62,453 bases of DNA from an uncultured Pelagibacteraceae bacterium (GTDB lineage Bacteria; Pseudomonadota; Alphaproteobacteria; Pelagibacterales; Pelagibacteraceae): contig CACLLR010000003.1 in assembly GCA_902607805.1 (NCBI GenBank), forward strand, positions 1 through 62,453, read 5' to 3'. A model generated the notes under the pieces. It was not told the DNA's origin and made no database searches. It worked only from the letters and a program-made list of their open reading frames with translations. Below are positions 50,518 through 62,172 of this stretch, piece after piece. The stretch's first letter is position 1, and every line of letters starts with the position of its first letter. Made by a program: the position numbers and the translations under genes.

Positions 50518-50615
50518 TTTACAATTTGTAAATTTTGTAAATTTATATTTACACAAAATTTATATATTTTACAAGTAAATTGAATAATAATGTAGATTTT
50601 GTAAATATTGTAAAT
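50518..50615. promoter_or_regulatory. Operator cluster: TTTACAA-T-TTGTAAA inverted repeat and duplicated TTTGTAAATWTTGTAAAT
   Basis: IR at 50518-50532; 18-mers at 50525-50542 and 50598-50615 (17/18 identical); further half site at 50568-50574. Confidence 0.75.
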
Positions 50616-50627
50616 TATAAAATTTAC

Positions 50628-50789
50628 ATGGAAAAAAACAAAATTAAAAACATAGAAAATAACCATCAATTTACAAATCAAGAAGAATATTCTGATCATA
50701 AGTCAAAAGGCATTTATATTAAAGATGATCACTGCGACTGGGGCTCTAGTGGCATGAATGAGTTTACTGAAGAATATAACTCAAAATAA
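50628..50789 (+). CDS. Putative 53-aa microprotein upstream of aceA
   Basis: MEKNKIKNIENNHQFTNQEEYSDHKSKGIYIKDDHCDWGSSGMNEFTEEYNSK; same strand as aceA, right after the operator cluster. Confidence 0.5.
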   Translation: MEKNKIKNIENNHQFTNQEEYSDHKSKGIYIKDDHCDWGSSGMNEFTEEYNSK

Positions 50790-50837
50790 TTATTCTGATT
50801 TAGGTTTATCTGCAAATTATTATAAAGAGGGGGAATA

Positions 50838-52112
50838 ATGTCGGCTGAGAATATATCATATGATCTAAAAAGATTTGCTGGAATTAAGAGAGATTATACT
50901 TCTGAACAAGTAGAAAGATTAAGAGGTTCAATTAAGATTGAGTATTCAATGTGTAAAATGCAATCAAAAAAATTATGGAAATTGTTGAACACTGAATCCT
51001 ATGTAAATACTCTTGGTTCTTTGTCTGGCAATCACGCAGTTCAGCATGCTAAAGCTGGATTAAAAGCGATATATTTAAGTGGTTGGCAAGTAGCTGCAGA
51101 CGCAAATAGTGCAGGAGAAATGTATCCGGACCAATCTCTTTATCCATATGACAGTGCTCCAAAACTTGTAGAGACTATGAATAATTCATTAATCAGAGCA
51201 GATCAAATTCAGCATATGGAAATAACAGACGGTGAAATGGATAAAAGCAAAAAAGTTGATTACATGTTGCCTATCATTGCTGATGGAGAAGCAGGCTTTG
51301 GAGGACCTCTTAACGTATTTGAACTTACAAAAAAATTTATAAGAGCTGGTGCCGCAGGTGTACATTTTGAAGATCAACTTGCTAGTGAAAAGAAATGCGG
51401 ACACATGGGAGGAAAAGTTTTAGTTCCAACTAGTACAATGGTAAGAAATTTAAAAGCAGCAAGATTAGCAGCTGATATAGCTGATGTCCCTTTAATAATT
51501 CTTGCTAGAACAGATGCAAATGCTGCAAAATTAATTACAAATGATTTTGATGAAAATGACAAACCTTTTTTAATTGGAAAAAGATCTCCTGAGGGATTTT
51601 TTTATGTTAAGGATGGAATTGATCAAGCTATTTCTAGAGGTTTAGCATATGCACCTTATGCAGATTTAATTTGGTGTGAAACTGCAACTCCTAATCTAGC
51701 AGAAGCTAAAAAATTTGCAGATGCTATACACAAAAAGTTTCCTGGAAAAATGTTAGCTTATAACTGTTCTCCTTCTTTTAATTGGAAAAAACATTTGTCT
51801 GATGAAGAGATAGGATCTTTCCAAAGAAAAATTGGAGAAATGGGTTATAAATTTCAATTTATAACATTAGCAGGATTTCATACTCAAAACATTGCTATAT
51901 TTGAATTAGCGGAAAAATATAAAAAAGAGGGAATGTCTGCTTATTCAAAAATTCAAGAACATGAATTTGCTAGAGAAAAAGATGGATACACAAGTGTTAA
52001 GCATCAAAGAGAAGTTGGCACCTCATATTTTGACGCAGTATCAAATACTATTACTAAAGGAAAAAGTTCCACCACTGCAATGGAAGGATCAACCGAGTCG
52101 GAACAATTTTAA
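50838..52112 (+). CDS. aceA: Isocitrate lyase
   Basis: [63 protein letters not shown] start. Confidence 0.97.
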   Translation: MSAENISYDLKRFAGIKRDYTSEQVERLRGSIKIEYSMCKMQSKKLWKLLNTESYVNTLGSLSGNHAVQHAKAGLKAIYLSGWQVAADANSAGEMYPDQSLYPYDSAPKLVETMNNSLIRADQIQHMEITDGEMDKSKKVDYMLPIIADGEAGFGGPLNVFELTKKFIRAGAAGVHFEDQLASEKKCGHMGGKVLVPTSTMVRNLKAARLAADIADVPLIILARTDANAAKLITNDFDENDKPFLIGKRSPEGFFYVKDGIDQAISRGLAYAPYADLIWCETATPNLAEAKKFADAIHKKFPGKMLAYNCSPSFNWKKHLSDEEIGSFQRKIGEMGYKFQFITLAGFHTQNIAIFELAEKYKKEGMSAYSKIQEHEFAREKDGYTSVKHQREVGTSYFDAVSNTITKGKSSTTAMEGSTESEQF

Positions 52113-52828
52113 TTAGATTTTAGTTTTTGAATTTGATCCCACGCAGAATTTATAGCTCTCATTTTTGCTTTGCTTTCGTCTATAACTTCCTGGGGTACAC
52201 CTTTACTCATTAATAAGTCAGGATGATGTTCTTTACTTAGTTTTAAGTAACGTTTTCTAATAATTTCAATAGAATCGTCAGATTTGCTTTCTAAAACAAC
52301 ATAAGGATTAAGTTTATCAGATGATTTTCTACTTTCCTTAATCGCATTTAATTGAGTTTCATTTAGCCCAAATATTTTGGCAATATTTTCTATCATTTTT
52401 AATTCTGAAATACTAACTTCTCCATCCGCTTCTGCTATATAAAAAAGTATATTTATAACTTCTTCTAATACATTAATATTTCCTTTATAAATTTGAGCAA
52501 TTTGCTGAGCATATGGTTCGTATCCAGTGCTTTCTTCTTTAGCTTTATTAAATATTTTTCCTACTTGATCTAACTCATTTTCAGGAATCTTTAATTTATC
52601 TTTTACAGCTACCAACTCTTCTTTGCTAACTTGACCATCAGATTTACTTAATTTAGCCGACAATACTATAAGAGATAAAGCAAATATTTGTTGTGGTTGA
52701 GCAAATTTTTTAAAACCAGATTTTGATCTAGATATTTTTCCTCCAATTAAAGAACCCAATAACATTCCAAAAGGGCCTCCTAATGAAAAACCTATCATTC
52801 CTCCAATTAAACTTCCCCAAATAGCCAT
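52109..52828 (-). CDS. TerB/DjlA-like protein with C-terminal DnaJ domain
   Basis: [15 protein letters not shown], TerB-like [42 protein letters not shown]. Confidence 0.85.
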   Translation of the reverse strand: MAIWGSLIGGMIGFSLGGPFGMLLGSLIGGKISRSKSGFKKFAQPQQIFALSLIVLSAKLSKSDGQVSKEELVAVKDKLKIPENELDQVGKIFNKAKEESTGYEPYAQQIAQIYKGNINVLEEVINILFYIAEADGEVSISELKMIENIAKIFGLNETQLNAIKESRKSSDKLNPYVVLESKSDDSIEIIRKRYLKLSKEHHPDLLMSKGVPQEVIDESKAKMRAINSAWDQIQKLKSN

Positions 52829-53508
52829 TATTCAAAATTTTTCAATTTATATTCCCATTCTCCCATTTTAGAGTATGAAACTTTTATTATTAAATTATTT
52901 TTTTTATTATACCATATATCAAAATTTAATTTTTTATCATCTGTTAAATTTTCATTTTTAGATTTTAATTTAAAATGATCAGCCAAGTATTCAATATTGT
53001 TAATAATTAATTTTTCTTCTCCAATAAATGTAACTACTTGTTCTTTTATACTTCCAGAAAGAGGACTAATTTGTTTTGTAGCTTTTAAAATTTTATGATT
53101 CCACCAGTTTCCTATAATACAATTTTCATTTGCTTCACCTACATAAGAAGATCCATGAATTTTAAATTTCTTTGATGAATAATCGTAATTTAAATTTACA
53201 TATTTTTCTTTATTATTTTGGAATGTATGAGACTTAAAAAAAATCAATTTATCATCTTTATATTTTTCTATAGCTTCACTTAAAATTGAAAATACAGTTA
53301 TTCCTAATAATTTGACTTCAAACTTAGTGTAATTTTTTACAGTCATTTTATTATCATTATGTTCAAAGAAATAATTGCTGTAACCAATAACTTCTCCATT
53401 CCTAATAACATCCATCTCAATTTTTTTTATCCCCTTATAATGATTAGTATGTGCAAAAGTTTTTGATGCTAACAATAGTATTGTAATTATTATAAAATAT
53501 TTTCTCAT
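52828..53508 (-). CDS. Exported DUF6134-like protein
   Basis: Signal peptide; 226 aa; YDVIRNGEVIGYSNYFF-like pattern. Confidence 0.6.
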   Translation of the reverse strand: MRKYFIIITILLLASKTFAHTNHYKGIKKIEMDVIRNGEVIGYSNYFFEHNDNKMTVKNYTKFEVKLLGITVFSILSEAIEKYKDDKLIFFKSHTFQNNKEKYVNLNYDYSSKKFKIHGSSYVGEANENCIIGNWWNHKILKATKQISPLSGSIKEQVVTFIGEEKLIINNIEYLADHFKLKSKNENLTDDKKLNFDIWYNKKNNLIIKVSYSKMGEWEYKLKNFE

Positions 53509-53553
53509 TTTATTGGATTTTAATTTAAGAAAGTATAAATAATAGTTAAAAAT

Positions 53554-54201
53554 ATGTTTTTAACTATAAAAAAAATACCAAAAGTTTCTTGGAGTTCAAA
53601 AAAACCCCTTAATTTAAGGCCAAAACTAGCTACATTTTTATTTTTATGCTTTGGTTTGAGTTTATTTGGAATAGGAGAGGGATTATTATTAGTATCTACT
53701 ACTGGAGCATCGCCTTGGAGTGTATTAGCCCAAGGTATATCTTTACACATAGATTATTCAATAGGATTAATAACTTTTTTTATAAGTTTGTTTGTAATTT
53801 TTCTTTGGATTTTTTTAAGTCAAAAACCTGGAATCGGAACAATTTTAAATGCAATTATAATTGCTGCAATGATTGATATTTGTTTAAACTATGTTCAAAC
53901 ACCAGATAGTTTTATATCAAAAATTTTATTAGCTTTTTTGGCAGTATTTTTAGTTGGTCTTGGTAGTGGATTTTATTTAATAGCTAATTTGGGGCCTGGA
54001 CCTAGGGATGGATTAATGACTGGATTACAAAGGAAATCCAACTTTCCAATCGCATTAGTAAGAGCTTTTTTGGAAATCACAGTTGTTTCAATTGGATGGT
54101 ATTTAGGCGGCATAGTAGGCATTGGTACATTATTATTTGCTTTTGGAGTTGGGCCTGCGGTAGCTTTGGGATTATATTTAGTAAATAAAAGTTTCTCTTA
54201 A
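53554..54201 (+). CDS. YczE/YitT-like integral membrane protein
   Basis: LFGIGEGLLLVSTTGASPWSVLAQGIS..GPGPRDGLMTGLQRKSNFPIALVRAFLE. Confidence 0.82.
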   Translation: MFLTIKKIPKVSWSSKKPLNLRPKLATFLFLCFGLSLFGIGEGLLLVSTTGASPWSVLAQGISLHIDYSIGLITFFISLFVIFLWIFLSQKPGIGTILNAIIIAAMIDICLNYVQTPDSFISKILLAFLAVFLVGLGSGFYLIANLGPGPRDGLMTGLQRKSNFPIALVRAFLEITVVSIGWYLGGIVGIGTLLFAFGVGPAVALGLYLVNKSFS

Positions 54202-54282
54202 AAAGTGATATCTACAACCAGTTTGATTTTATAGAATCAGTCTATGTGGTTTGTTAGAAAAAGACTGCATAAGTTTGTTAGA

Positions 54283-54312
54283 TTAACATTTAGACCACCT
54301 TAAAAATGTTAA
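54283..54312. terminator. Hairpin between convergent genes (candidate terminator)
   Basis: TTAACATTT-N12-AAATGTTAA perfect 9-bp arms. Confidence 0.4.
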
Positions 54313-54313
54313 T

Positions 54314-55006
54314 TTAATTAAGGTAATTTTTTTCTTTAAAAAAAATTCTTTTTACTACTAAATAAATTATAAAAGATAAAACTAATATTATTATATGTGG
54401 AATATACGCTCTAATATCAAATTTTTTCCAATGAACAATATCCATGTAAGGACCAATATAAAAAATTATTGGCGTCCAAGTTAAAGTTTTTTCCCATAGA
54501 TTTGAACCAAAAAACTCAGCCTCTCCAACAGCTAAAGAATAATTTCCGCTATTATCATCATTATATATTTTTAGTAAGTATGATCCTGATTCTAAAGGAA
54601 AGCTTTTTTTAAATCCAGTTTCTTTATTTAATTCTCCACCAATCTCAGGGCCTTTCCAGTACCAATCTCTTGCATACGGTTCATACCAAGGCTCCCATTT
54701 AAAATTTTTTCCATCTGCTTTAAAAATTATTTCTTTATTTTCATTTATAATATCTATTGATAGCCAAGTATAATTTTCATTTCTCTTTGGGCTCAAAATT
54801 CCAGTATAAAAAAGAAATTCTTTATCACTTTTTATAATGTAATAATGTGGTTCCCCATCAAGTTTACCATAGTAAGCTTTTGAAATTTCTGGAAATATTA
54901 CTTTATGTGGATTATTTTCCGAAGGAGAATATTTTATCAACTTAGGTTGATGTGCAAATGAATTAAAACAAAAAAAAATAAATATAAAACTATATATAAT
55001 TCTCAT
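54314..55006 (-). CDS. Exported protein of unknown function with C-terminal TM
   Basis: 230 aa, signal peptide, C-terminal hydrophobic helix. Confidence 0.6.
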   Translation of the reverse strand: MRIIYSFIFIFFCFNSFAHQPKLIKYSPSENNPHKVIFPEISKAYYGKLDGEPHYYIIKSDKEFLFYTGILSPKRNENYTWLSIDIINENKEIIFKADGKNFKWEPWYEPYARDWYWKGPEIGGELNKETGFKKSFPLESGSYLLKIYNDDNSGNYSLAVGEAEFFGSNLWEKTLTWTPIIFYIGPYMDIVHWKKFDIRAYIPHIIILVLSFIIYLVVKRIFFKEKNYLN

Positions 55007-55025
55007 ATTTTAATATTAACACATA

Positions 55026-55062
55026 AAAAAAAACCCCCAAAACTTTTAGTTCTAGGGGTTTT
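55026..55062 (-). terminator. groEL intrinsic terminator
   Basis: Minus strand AAAACCCCTAGAACTAAAAGTTTTGGGGGTTTTTTTT. Confidence 0.8.
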
Positions 55063-55097
55063 GAATTTTTCTAGGATTTAATAGAATTAAACAGGAA

Positions 55098-56768
<1,671 letters not shown>

Positions 56769-56774
56769 TTAATA

Positions 56775-57068
56775 TTATTTTTTAGACGAAATACCCATAA
56801 TGTCTGACTCTTTCATTATGCTGTATTCTTTTCCATCAATTTTTACTTCTGTTCCGGACCATTTTCCGAATAATACTTTATCACCAACTTTTACATCCAT
56901 TGGTATAATTTTTCCGTCTTCTGTTTTAGCTCCGCCACCTACAGCAATAACTTTGCCTTCTTGTGGTTTTTCCTGAGCTGAATCAGGTATGATTATTCCT
57001 CCAGCAGTTTTTTCACTACTGTCCAAAACTTCTATTAGCACTCTATCGTGCAAAGGTTTAAACTTCAT
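56775..57068 (-). CDS. groES: Co-chaperonin GroES
   Basis: [38 protein letters not shown]; start moved to 57068. Confidence 0.97.
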   Translation of the reverse strand: MKFKPLHDRVLIEVLDSSEKTAGGIIIPDSAQEKPQEGKVIAVGGGAKTEDGKIIPMDVKVGDKVLFGKWSGTEVKIDGKEYSIMKESDIMGISSKK

Positions 57069-57093
57069 AAAAACTCCTTTAAATATTGAGTTC

Positions 57094-57122
57094 ATATAGA
57101 TGCATAGAGCTATTATTTCAAG
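57094..57122 (-). promoter_or_regulatory. RpoH (sigma32)-like promoter for groESL
   Basis: Minus strand CTTGAAA-N14-ATCTATAT, ~26 bp upstream of groES ATG. Confidence 0.6.
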
Positions 57123-57181
57123 ATATTCATAAAAAATTATAATTATAAAAAACCCAAGAAATATTGATTTTTTTAAGTTAT

Positions 57182-58007
57182 ATGTCCGTGATGACCATAA
57201 AATTAGATAATCAGGGACTTAGATCAATTATTTCAGAATTTGATTTACTATTTATAGACATTTGGGGTGTAATCCATAATGGAATTAACCTTTATCAAGA
57301 TTCAATAGATGTTCTTGATAGATTAGAAAAGGAAAAAAAAAGAGTATGTTTTATTAACAAACGCGCCAAGACCAAATTCTACTGTAATCAAATTTTTGAA
57401 AAAAATGGGTCTAGAAAAAAGAAAATGTGAAAAAGTTTATACTTCTGGAGAAGCAGCCCTAAACTATTTAAGTAAAAATCTAAATAAATCAAAATTTTTT
57501 CATATAGGTCCAATAAGAGACTTTGATTTATTTAAATTGTTTGAAAAAAATAAAGTTAACCATATTAATGATTCAGAATTTATATTATGCACTGGTCTCT
57601 TTGAAGAGCATGAATCAGAATTAGAATATTATGCAAAACTGCTAGATAATAAAAAAAAAATTAAAATGATATGTACCAATCCAGATTTAATAGTTGATAG
57701 AGGAGATAAGCGAGAATACTGCGCTGGTTCAGTTGCAAAAATATTTGAAAAAAATGGAGGACAAGTTGATTATTTTGGAAAACCCTATCCATTAGTTTAT
57801 CAACAGTCGATTAAACTAAATAATAAAAAAATTCTTTGTATAGGTGATAATTTAAATACAGATATTAAAGGTGCAAATATTCAAAATTTTAGTTCTTTAT
57901 TTATTTCCGGAGGTATTCATAGAGATGAAATTAATAATAATTTTAAAGATATATTTGATAAATATAATGTTAATGTAGATTTTATTCAATCAAAACTAAA
58001 ATGGTAA
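57182..58007 (+). pseudogene. HAD superfamily class IIA hydrolase, interrupted by an apparent 1-nt insertion
   Basis: FDLLFIDIWGVIHNG; removing one A at 57359-57361 gives FINNAPRPNSTVIKFLKKMGLEKRKCEKVYTSGEAAL.. continuing to CIGDNLNTDIKGAN. Confidence 0.88.
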
Positions 58008-58924
58008 AAGTAATTAAAAAATATAAAAATTTTAAAATTTCTTATTCAGATCAAAATTCAATTATTCTTATTGGAAATTTTGATGGTCTTCATTTAGGTC
58101 ACCAAAAATTATTTGATTTAGCAAAAAAATATAAAAAAAAGAAAAAATTAAAAATTGGTGTTATTACTTTTGATCCAATTCCTAAAATGTTTTTTAATCA
58201 AAAAATAAAAAATTATAGAATTTCTAATTTTGAACAAAAAATAAATTATCTGAAAAATTATAATATTGATTTTGTAATAAATAAAAAATTTAATAAGAAT
58301 TTTTCAGAAATGAAATACTACAAATTTATAAAAAATATATTGTACAAAAAACTAAAAGCAAAATATATTTTTGTAAGTAATAATTTTAGATTTGGAAATA
58401 AAAGAGAAGGCAGTGTAACTTTATTAAAAAATTTTGAAAAAAAATTTAAATATAAAATAATTAATCCTAATCCACTTAAAAAAAATTCTAAGATTATTTC
58501 ATCATCTTTAATTAGAAAATATCTTTCAAAAGGAAAAATTAATTTAGCAAACAAATTTTTAAATAGAAAATGGGCAGTACAAGGTGTTGTTGAAAGAGGA
58601 AGAAAAATGGGAAAAAAAATTGGTTTTCCAACTTGCAACATCAACTTAAGAAATTATGTTATTCCAATGCTGGGAGTTTACAAAGTGAAGATTTTTATTG
58701 GAAAAAACAAAAAAGCATTAAAAGGAGTTGCAAATTTAGGTTATAGACCAACTTTTAATCAAAAAAAAATCCTTTTAGAAGTAAATATATTTAATTTTTC
58801 TAGAAATCTTTATAATAAGAAATTAACAGTTGAATTTGTAAATTTTATTAGAGGAGAAAGAAAATTTAAAAATATTGACCAATTAAGAAAACAAATCCAA
58901 AAGGATATTAAAGTTGCTAAATAA
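58001..58924 (+). CDS. ribF: Bifunctional riboflavin kinase/FAD synthetase
   Basis: ILIGNFDGLHLGHQKLF, VVERGRKMGKKIGFPTCNI, GVANLGYRPTF. Confidence 0.94.
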   Translation: MVKVIKKYKNFKISYSDQNSIILIGNFDGLHLGHQKLFDLAKKYKKKKKLKIGVITFDPIPKMFFNQKIKNYRISNFEQKINYLKNYNIDFVINKKFNKNFSEMKYYKFIKNILYKKLKAKYIFVSNNFRFGNKREGSVTLLKNFEKKFKYKIINPNPLKKNSKIISSSLIRKYLSKGKINLANKFLNRKWAVQGVVERGRKMGKKIGFPTCNINLRNYVIPMLGVYKVKIFIGKNKKALKGVANLGYRPTFNQKKILLEVNIFNFSRNLYNKKLTVEFVNFIRGERKFKNIDQLRKQIQKDIKVAK

Positions 58925-58934
58925 ATTATAAAAA

Positions 58935-61664
58935 ATGAGTAAAGAAAATATAAATTTACCCAAAACAGCTTTTTCCATGAAAGCTAATTTGCCTATAAAA
59001 GAACCTGGACTTATTGAGTATTGGGATAAGATAAATCTATACAAAAAGTTAAGAGAAATTACTAAAGGTAAAGAAAAATTTGTTCTTCATGATGGACCAC
59101 CATATGCAAATGGAAATATTCATATGGGAACAGCTTTAAATAAAATACTTAAAGATATTATAACAAAGTTTCATCAAATGGACGGAAAAGATTCAGTTTA
59201 TGTTCCCGGATGGGATTGTCATGGGTTACCCATAGAATGGAAAATTGAAGAACAATACAAAAAAAATAAAAAAAATAAAAATGAAGTACCAGTTGTTGAA
59301 TTTAGAAAAGAATGTAGAGAATTTGCGAAAAAATGGATAAATGTCCACAAAGGTCAATTTAAAAGATTAGGAGTTATAGGAGATTGGGAAAATTATTATT
59401 CAACGATGAGTTTTGATGCAGAAGCTCAGATAGTACGTGAATTAGGAAAATTTTTAAAAGAAGGAAGTCTTTACAAAGGATATAAACCAGTTCTATGGTC
59501 AACTGTTGAGAAGACAGCTTTGTCTGATGCTGAAGTTGAATATATGGATCATGTCTCAGACACTATTTATGCTTCTTTTTTGATTAAGAATAGTAAATTA
59601 AAAGAATTAAATGACTGTGAAATAATTATATGGACAACAACTCCTTGGACAATTCCAGCAAATAAAGCTTTAGCATTTAATCAAAATTTAAAATATTTAA
59701 TTATTGAATTAAAAGATGATAATCAATTTAAAAATAGAAAAATAATTATTGCAAAAGATCTTTTAGAATCTGTAATAAAGGATTGTAAATTAGATAAATT
59801 TAAAATTTTAAAAGAAGTTGATGGTAAAGATTTCTTTGGAACTATATGCAAGCATCCTTTTTTTAGTATTGGTTATGAATATGATGTACCAATGTTAGAA
59901 GCAAGATTTGTTACAACAGAACAAGGAACCGGATTTGTTCATTGTGCACCTAGCCACGGACCAGATGATTTTAATTTATGTATAAATAATGGAATTAAAG
60001 CTTTAGAAACAGTTGATGATAATGGCAGATATACAAAACATATTCCAATTTTTGAAGGTACTCATATTTTTAAAGCTAATTCAATAGTTATAGAAAAACT
60101 AAAAGAACAAAATAAACTTTTGGCAAATGGAAAATTAAATCACTCTTACCCACATTCTTGGAGATCAAAAGCCCCATTGGTTCATCGAGCTACTCAACAA
60201 TGGTTTATTTCAATGGAAAGTCATGGATTAAGAAAAAAAGCTCTTAAAGCATTAGATGAAACTGTCTTTTATCCTAGCAAAGGAAAAGAAAGAATTAAAG
60301 CAATGATTGAAACTAGGCCAGATTGGTGTGTTTCAAGACAGAGAGTCTGGGGAGTTCCTTTGCCAATTTTTGTATCAAAAAAGAATAATGAAGTTTTAAT
60401 TGATGATGAGATTTTTGAAAACATAGCAAAAATATATGAAAAAGAAGGTTCTGATTGTTGGTTTTCAGATGATCCCCAAAGATTCTTAGGAAAAAAATAT
60501 AAAGCTGAGAATTATGAAAAATTAAGTGACATAGTTGAAGTATGGTTTGACAGTGGATCAACCCATTCTTTTGTACTAGAAAAAAGAAATGATTTAAAAT
60601 GGCCTGCCTCGATGTATTTAGAAGGATCAGATCAACATAGGGGCTGGTTTCATTCATCTCTTCTAGAGTCTTGTGGGACTAGAGGTAGAGCTCCATTTGA
60701 AAGTATTTTATCACACGGTTTTGTAGTTGATGGAAAAGGACATAAAATGTCTAAATCTTTGGGAAATGCAATAGCCCCTGAGGATATTTTAAAAAAATAT
60801 GGAGCAGATATTTTAAGAGTTTGGGTTGCTGCATCCAATTATGCTGAAGATTTAAGAATTGATTATTCTATTTTAGAACAACATGCAGAAGCATATAGAA
60901 AAATAAGAAATACATTTAGATTTTTATTGGGAAATATAAATGATAATTTTACAAAAATTAATTTTAAAGATATTGATATAAGTAAATTTCCTGAACTTGA
61001 ACAATATATGCTTAATAAATTATTTTTATTAAGTAAAAGTTTTGAAAAAAATTTCAAAACTTATAATTTTCATAATCTTTACAAAGAATTATTAAATTTT
61101 TGTACAGTAGATCTTTCAGCATTTTATTTTGATATAAGAAAAGATACCTTGTATTGTGATAAACTAGACTCACAAAAAAGAAAAAATTGTATAATTGTTT
61201 TAAATATAATACTAGAATCGCTTTTAAAATGGTTTGCACCCATACTTAGTTTTACAGCTGAAGAAATTTATTTAATAATTAGTAAAAATGAAAAAAGCAT
61301 ACACTTAGAGAAATTTATTAAAATTCCAAATAATTGGGATAATATAAAATTAAACGAAAAGTGGCTTGATTTAAAAAAAATAAGAGATAACTGCAATATA
61401 AGTATTGAAGAAAAAAGAGCGGAAAAAATTATAGGATCAAGCTTAGAAGCTAAAATTGAATTAAAATTAAAGGATAAATTTTATAAAAAATATAATAATA
61501 CTGATTTTGAAGAATTATTTATAACTTCTGAAGTAAATGTTTTACATGACGAAACAATAGATAACGATGTAGAGTCTTTAGCTTCAAAAGCAGACGGAAA
61601 AAAGTGTCCTGTTTGTTGGAAAATTCGAAAAGAACATTGTGAAAGGCATGGCAAAATAGAATAA
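58935..61664 (+). CDS. ileS: Isoleucyl-tRNA synthetase
   Basis: HDGPPYANGNIHMGTALNKILKD, YVPGWDCHGLPIEWKIE, GHKMSKSLGNAIAPEDI. Confidence 0.97.
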   Translation: MSKENINLPKTAFSMKANLPIKEPGLIEYWDKINLYKKLREITKGKEKFVLHDGPPYANGNIHMGTALNKILKDIITKFHQMDGKDSVYVPGWDCHGLPIEWKIEEQYKKNKKNKNEVPVVEFRKECREFAKKWINVHKGQFKRLGVIGDWENYYSTMSFDAEAQIVRELGKFLKEGSLYKGYKPVLWSTVEKTALSDAEVEYMDHVSDTIYASFLIKNSKLKELNDCEIIIWTTTPWTIPANKALAFNQNLKYLIIELKDDNQFKNRKIIIAKDLLESVIKDCKLDKFKILKEVDGKDFFGTICKHPFFSIGYEYDVPMLEARFVTTEQGTGFVHCAPSHGPDDFNLCINNGIKALETVDDNGRYTKHIPIFEGTHIFKANSIVIEKLKEQNKLLANGKLNHSYPHSWRSKAPLVHRATQQWFISMESHGLRKKALKALDETVFYPSKGKERIKAMIETRPDWCVSRQRVWGVPLPIFVSKKNNEVLIDDEIFENIAKIYEKEGSDCWFSDDPQRFLGKKYKAENYEKLSDIVEVWFDSGSTHSFVLEKRNDLKWPASMYLEGSDQHRGWFHSSLLESCGTRGRAPFESILSHGFVVDGKGHKMSKSLGNAIAPEDILKKYGADILRVWVAASNYAEDLRIDYSILEQHAEAYRKIRNTFRFLLGNINDNFTKINFKDIDISKFPELEQYMLNKLFLLSKSFEKNFKTYNFHNLYKELLNFCTVDLSAFYFDIRKDTLYCDKLDSQKRKNCIIVLNIILESLLKWFAPILSFTAEEIYLIISKNEKSIHLEKFIKIPNNWDNIKLNEKWLDLKKIRDNCNISIEEKRAEKIIGSSLEAKIELKLKDKFYKKYNNTDFEELFITSEVNVLHDETIDNDVESLASKADGKKCPVCWKIRKEHCERHGKIE

Positions 61665-61668
61665 GTTA

Positions 61669-62172
61669 ATGAGCAAATTTGTTCCAAGAAATTTTTTTTT
61701 TTACTTAATTATAGTAATATTTATTTTTTTATTTGATAGAATATCAAAAATTTACATCCTTAATGTTGCAGAAAATTATGGAGAGGTAAATATTTTAGTT
61801 AATTCATATATAAATTTAATTTTAGTTTGGAATTCAGGAATTGGATTTGGATTATTATCTTCTGATAATTTACTTATTTATAATTTAATAACTACATTAA
61901 TAATTTTAATAAATCTTATTATAATTTATTTAATATATTCATCTAATGATATCAGAGTTTATTTGTATTTAATTATTTTAGGAGGTTCTCTGGGAAATCT
62001 TTTTGATAGGTTATATTATTCAGCGGTACCAGATTTTATAGATTTAAATTATAATGGATATCATTGGTTTATATTTAATGTTGCAGATATATTTATTTCA
62101 ATTGGTATAATTTTTCTTATCTTAATTGAATTAATAGATTACAATAGTAAAAAAAATGTTACAAAAAATTAA
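61669..62172 (+). CDS. lspA: Lipoprotein signal peptidase
   Basis: WNSGIGFGLLSSDN, GGSLGNLFDRLYYSAVPDFIDL, FNVADIFISIGI. Confidence 0.95.
   Translation: MSKFVPRNFFFYLIIVIFIFLFDRISKIYILNVAENYGEVNILVNSYINLILVWNSGIGFGLLSSDNLLIYNLITTLIILINLIIIYLIYSSNDIRVYLYLIILGGSLGNLFDRLYYSAVPDFIDLNYNGYHWFIFNVADIFISIGIIFLILIELIDYNSKKNVTKN

Noticed and set aside
61590-61664. Shortened IleS zinc-binding C-terminus (KCPVCWKIRKEHCERHGKIE)
   Set aside because: Still has C-C-C/H ligands and a clean stop; likely lineage-typical rather than truncated.
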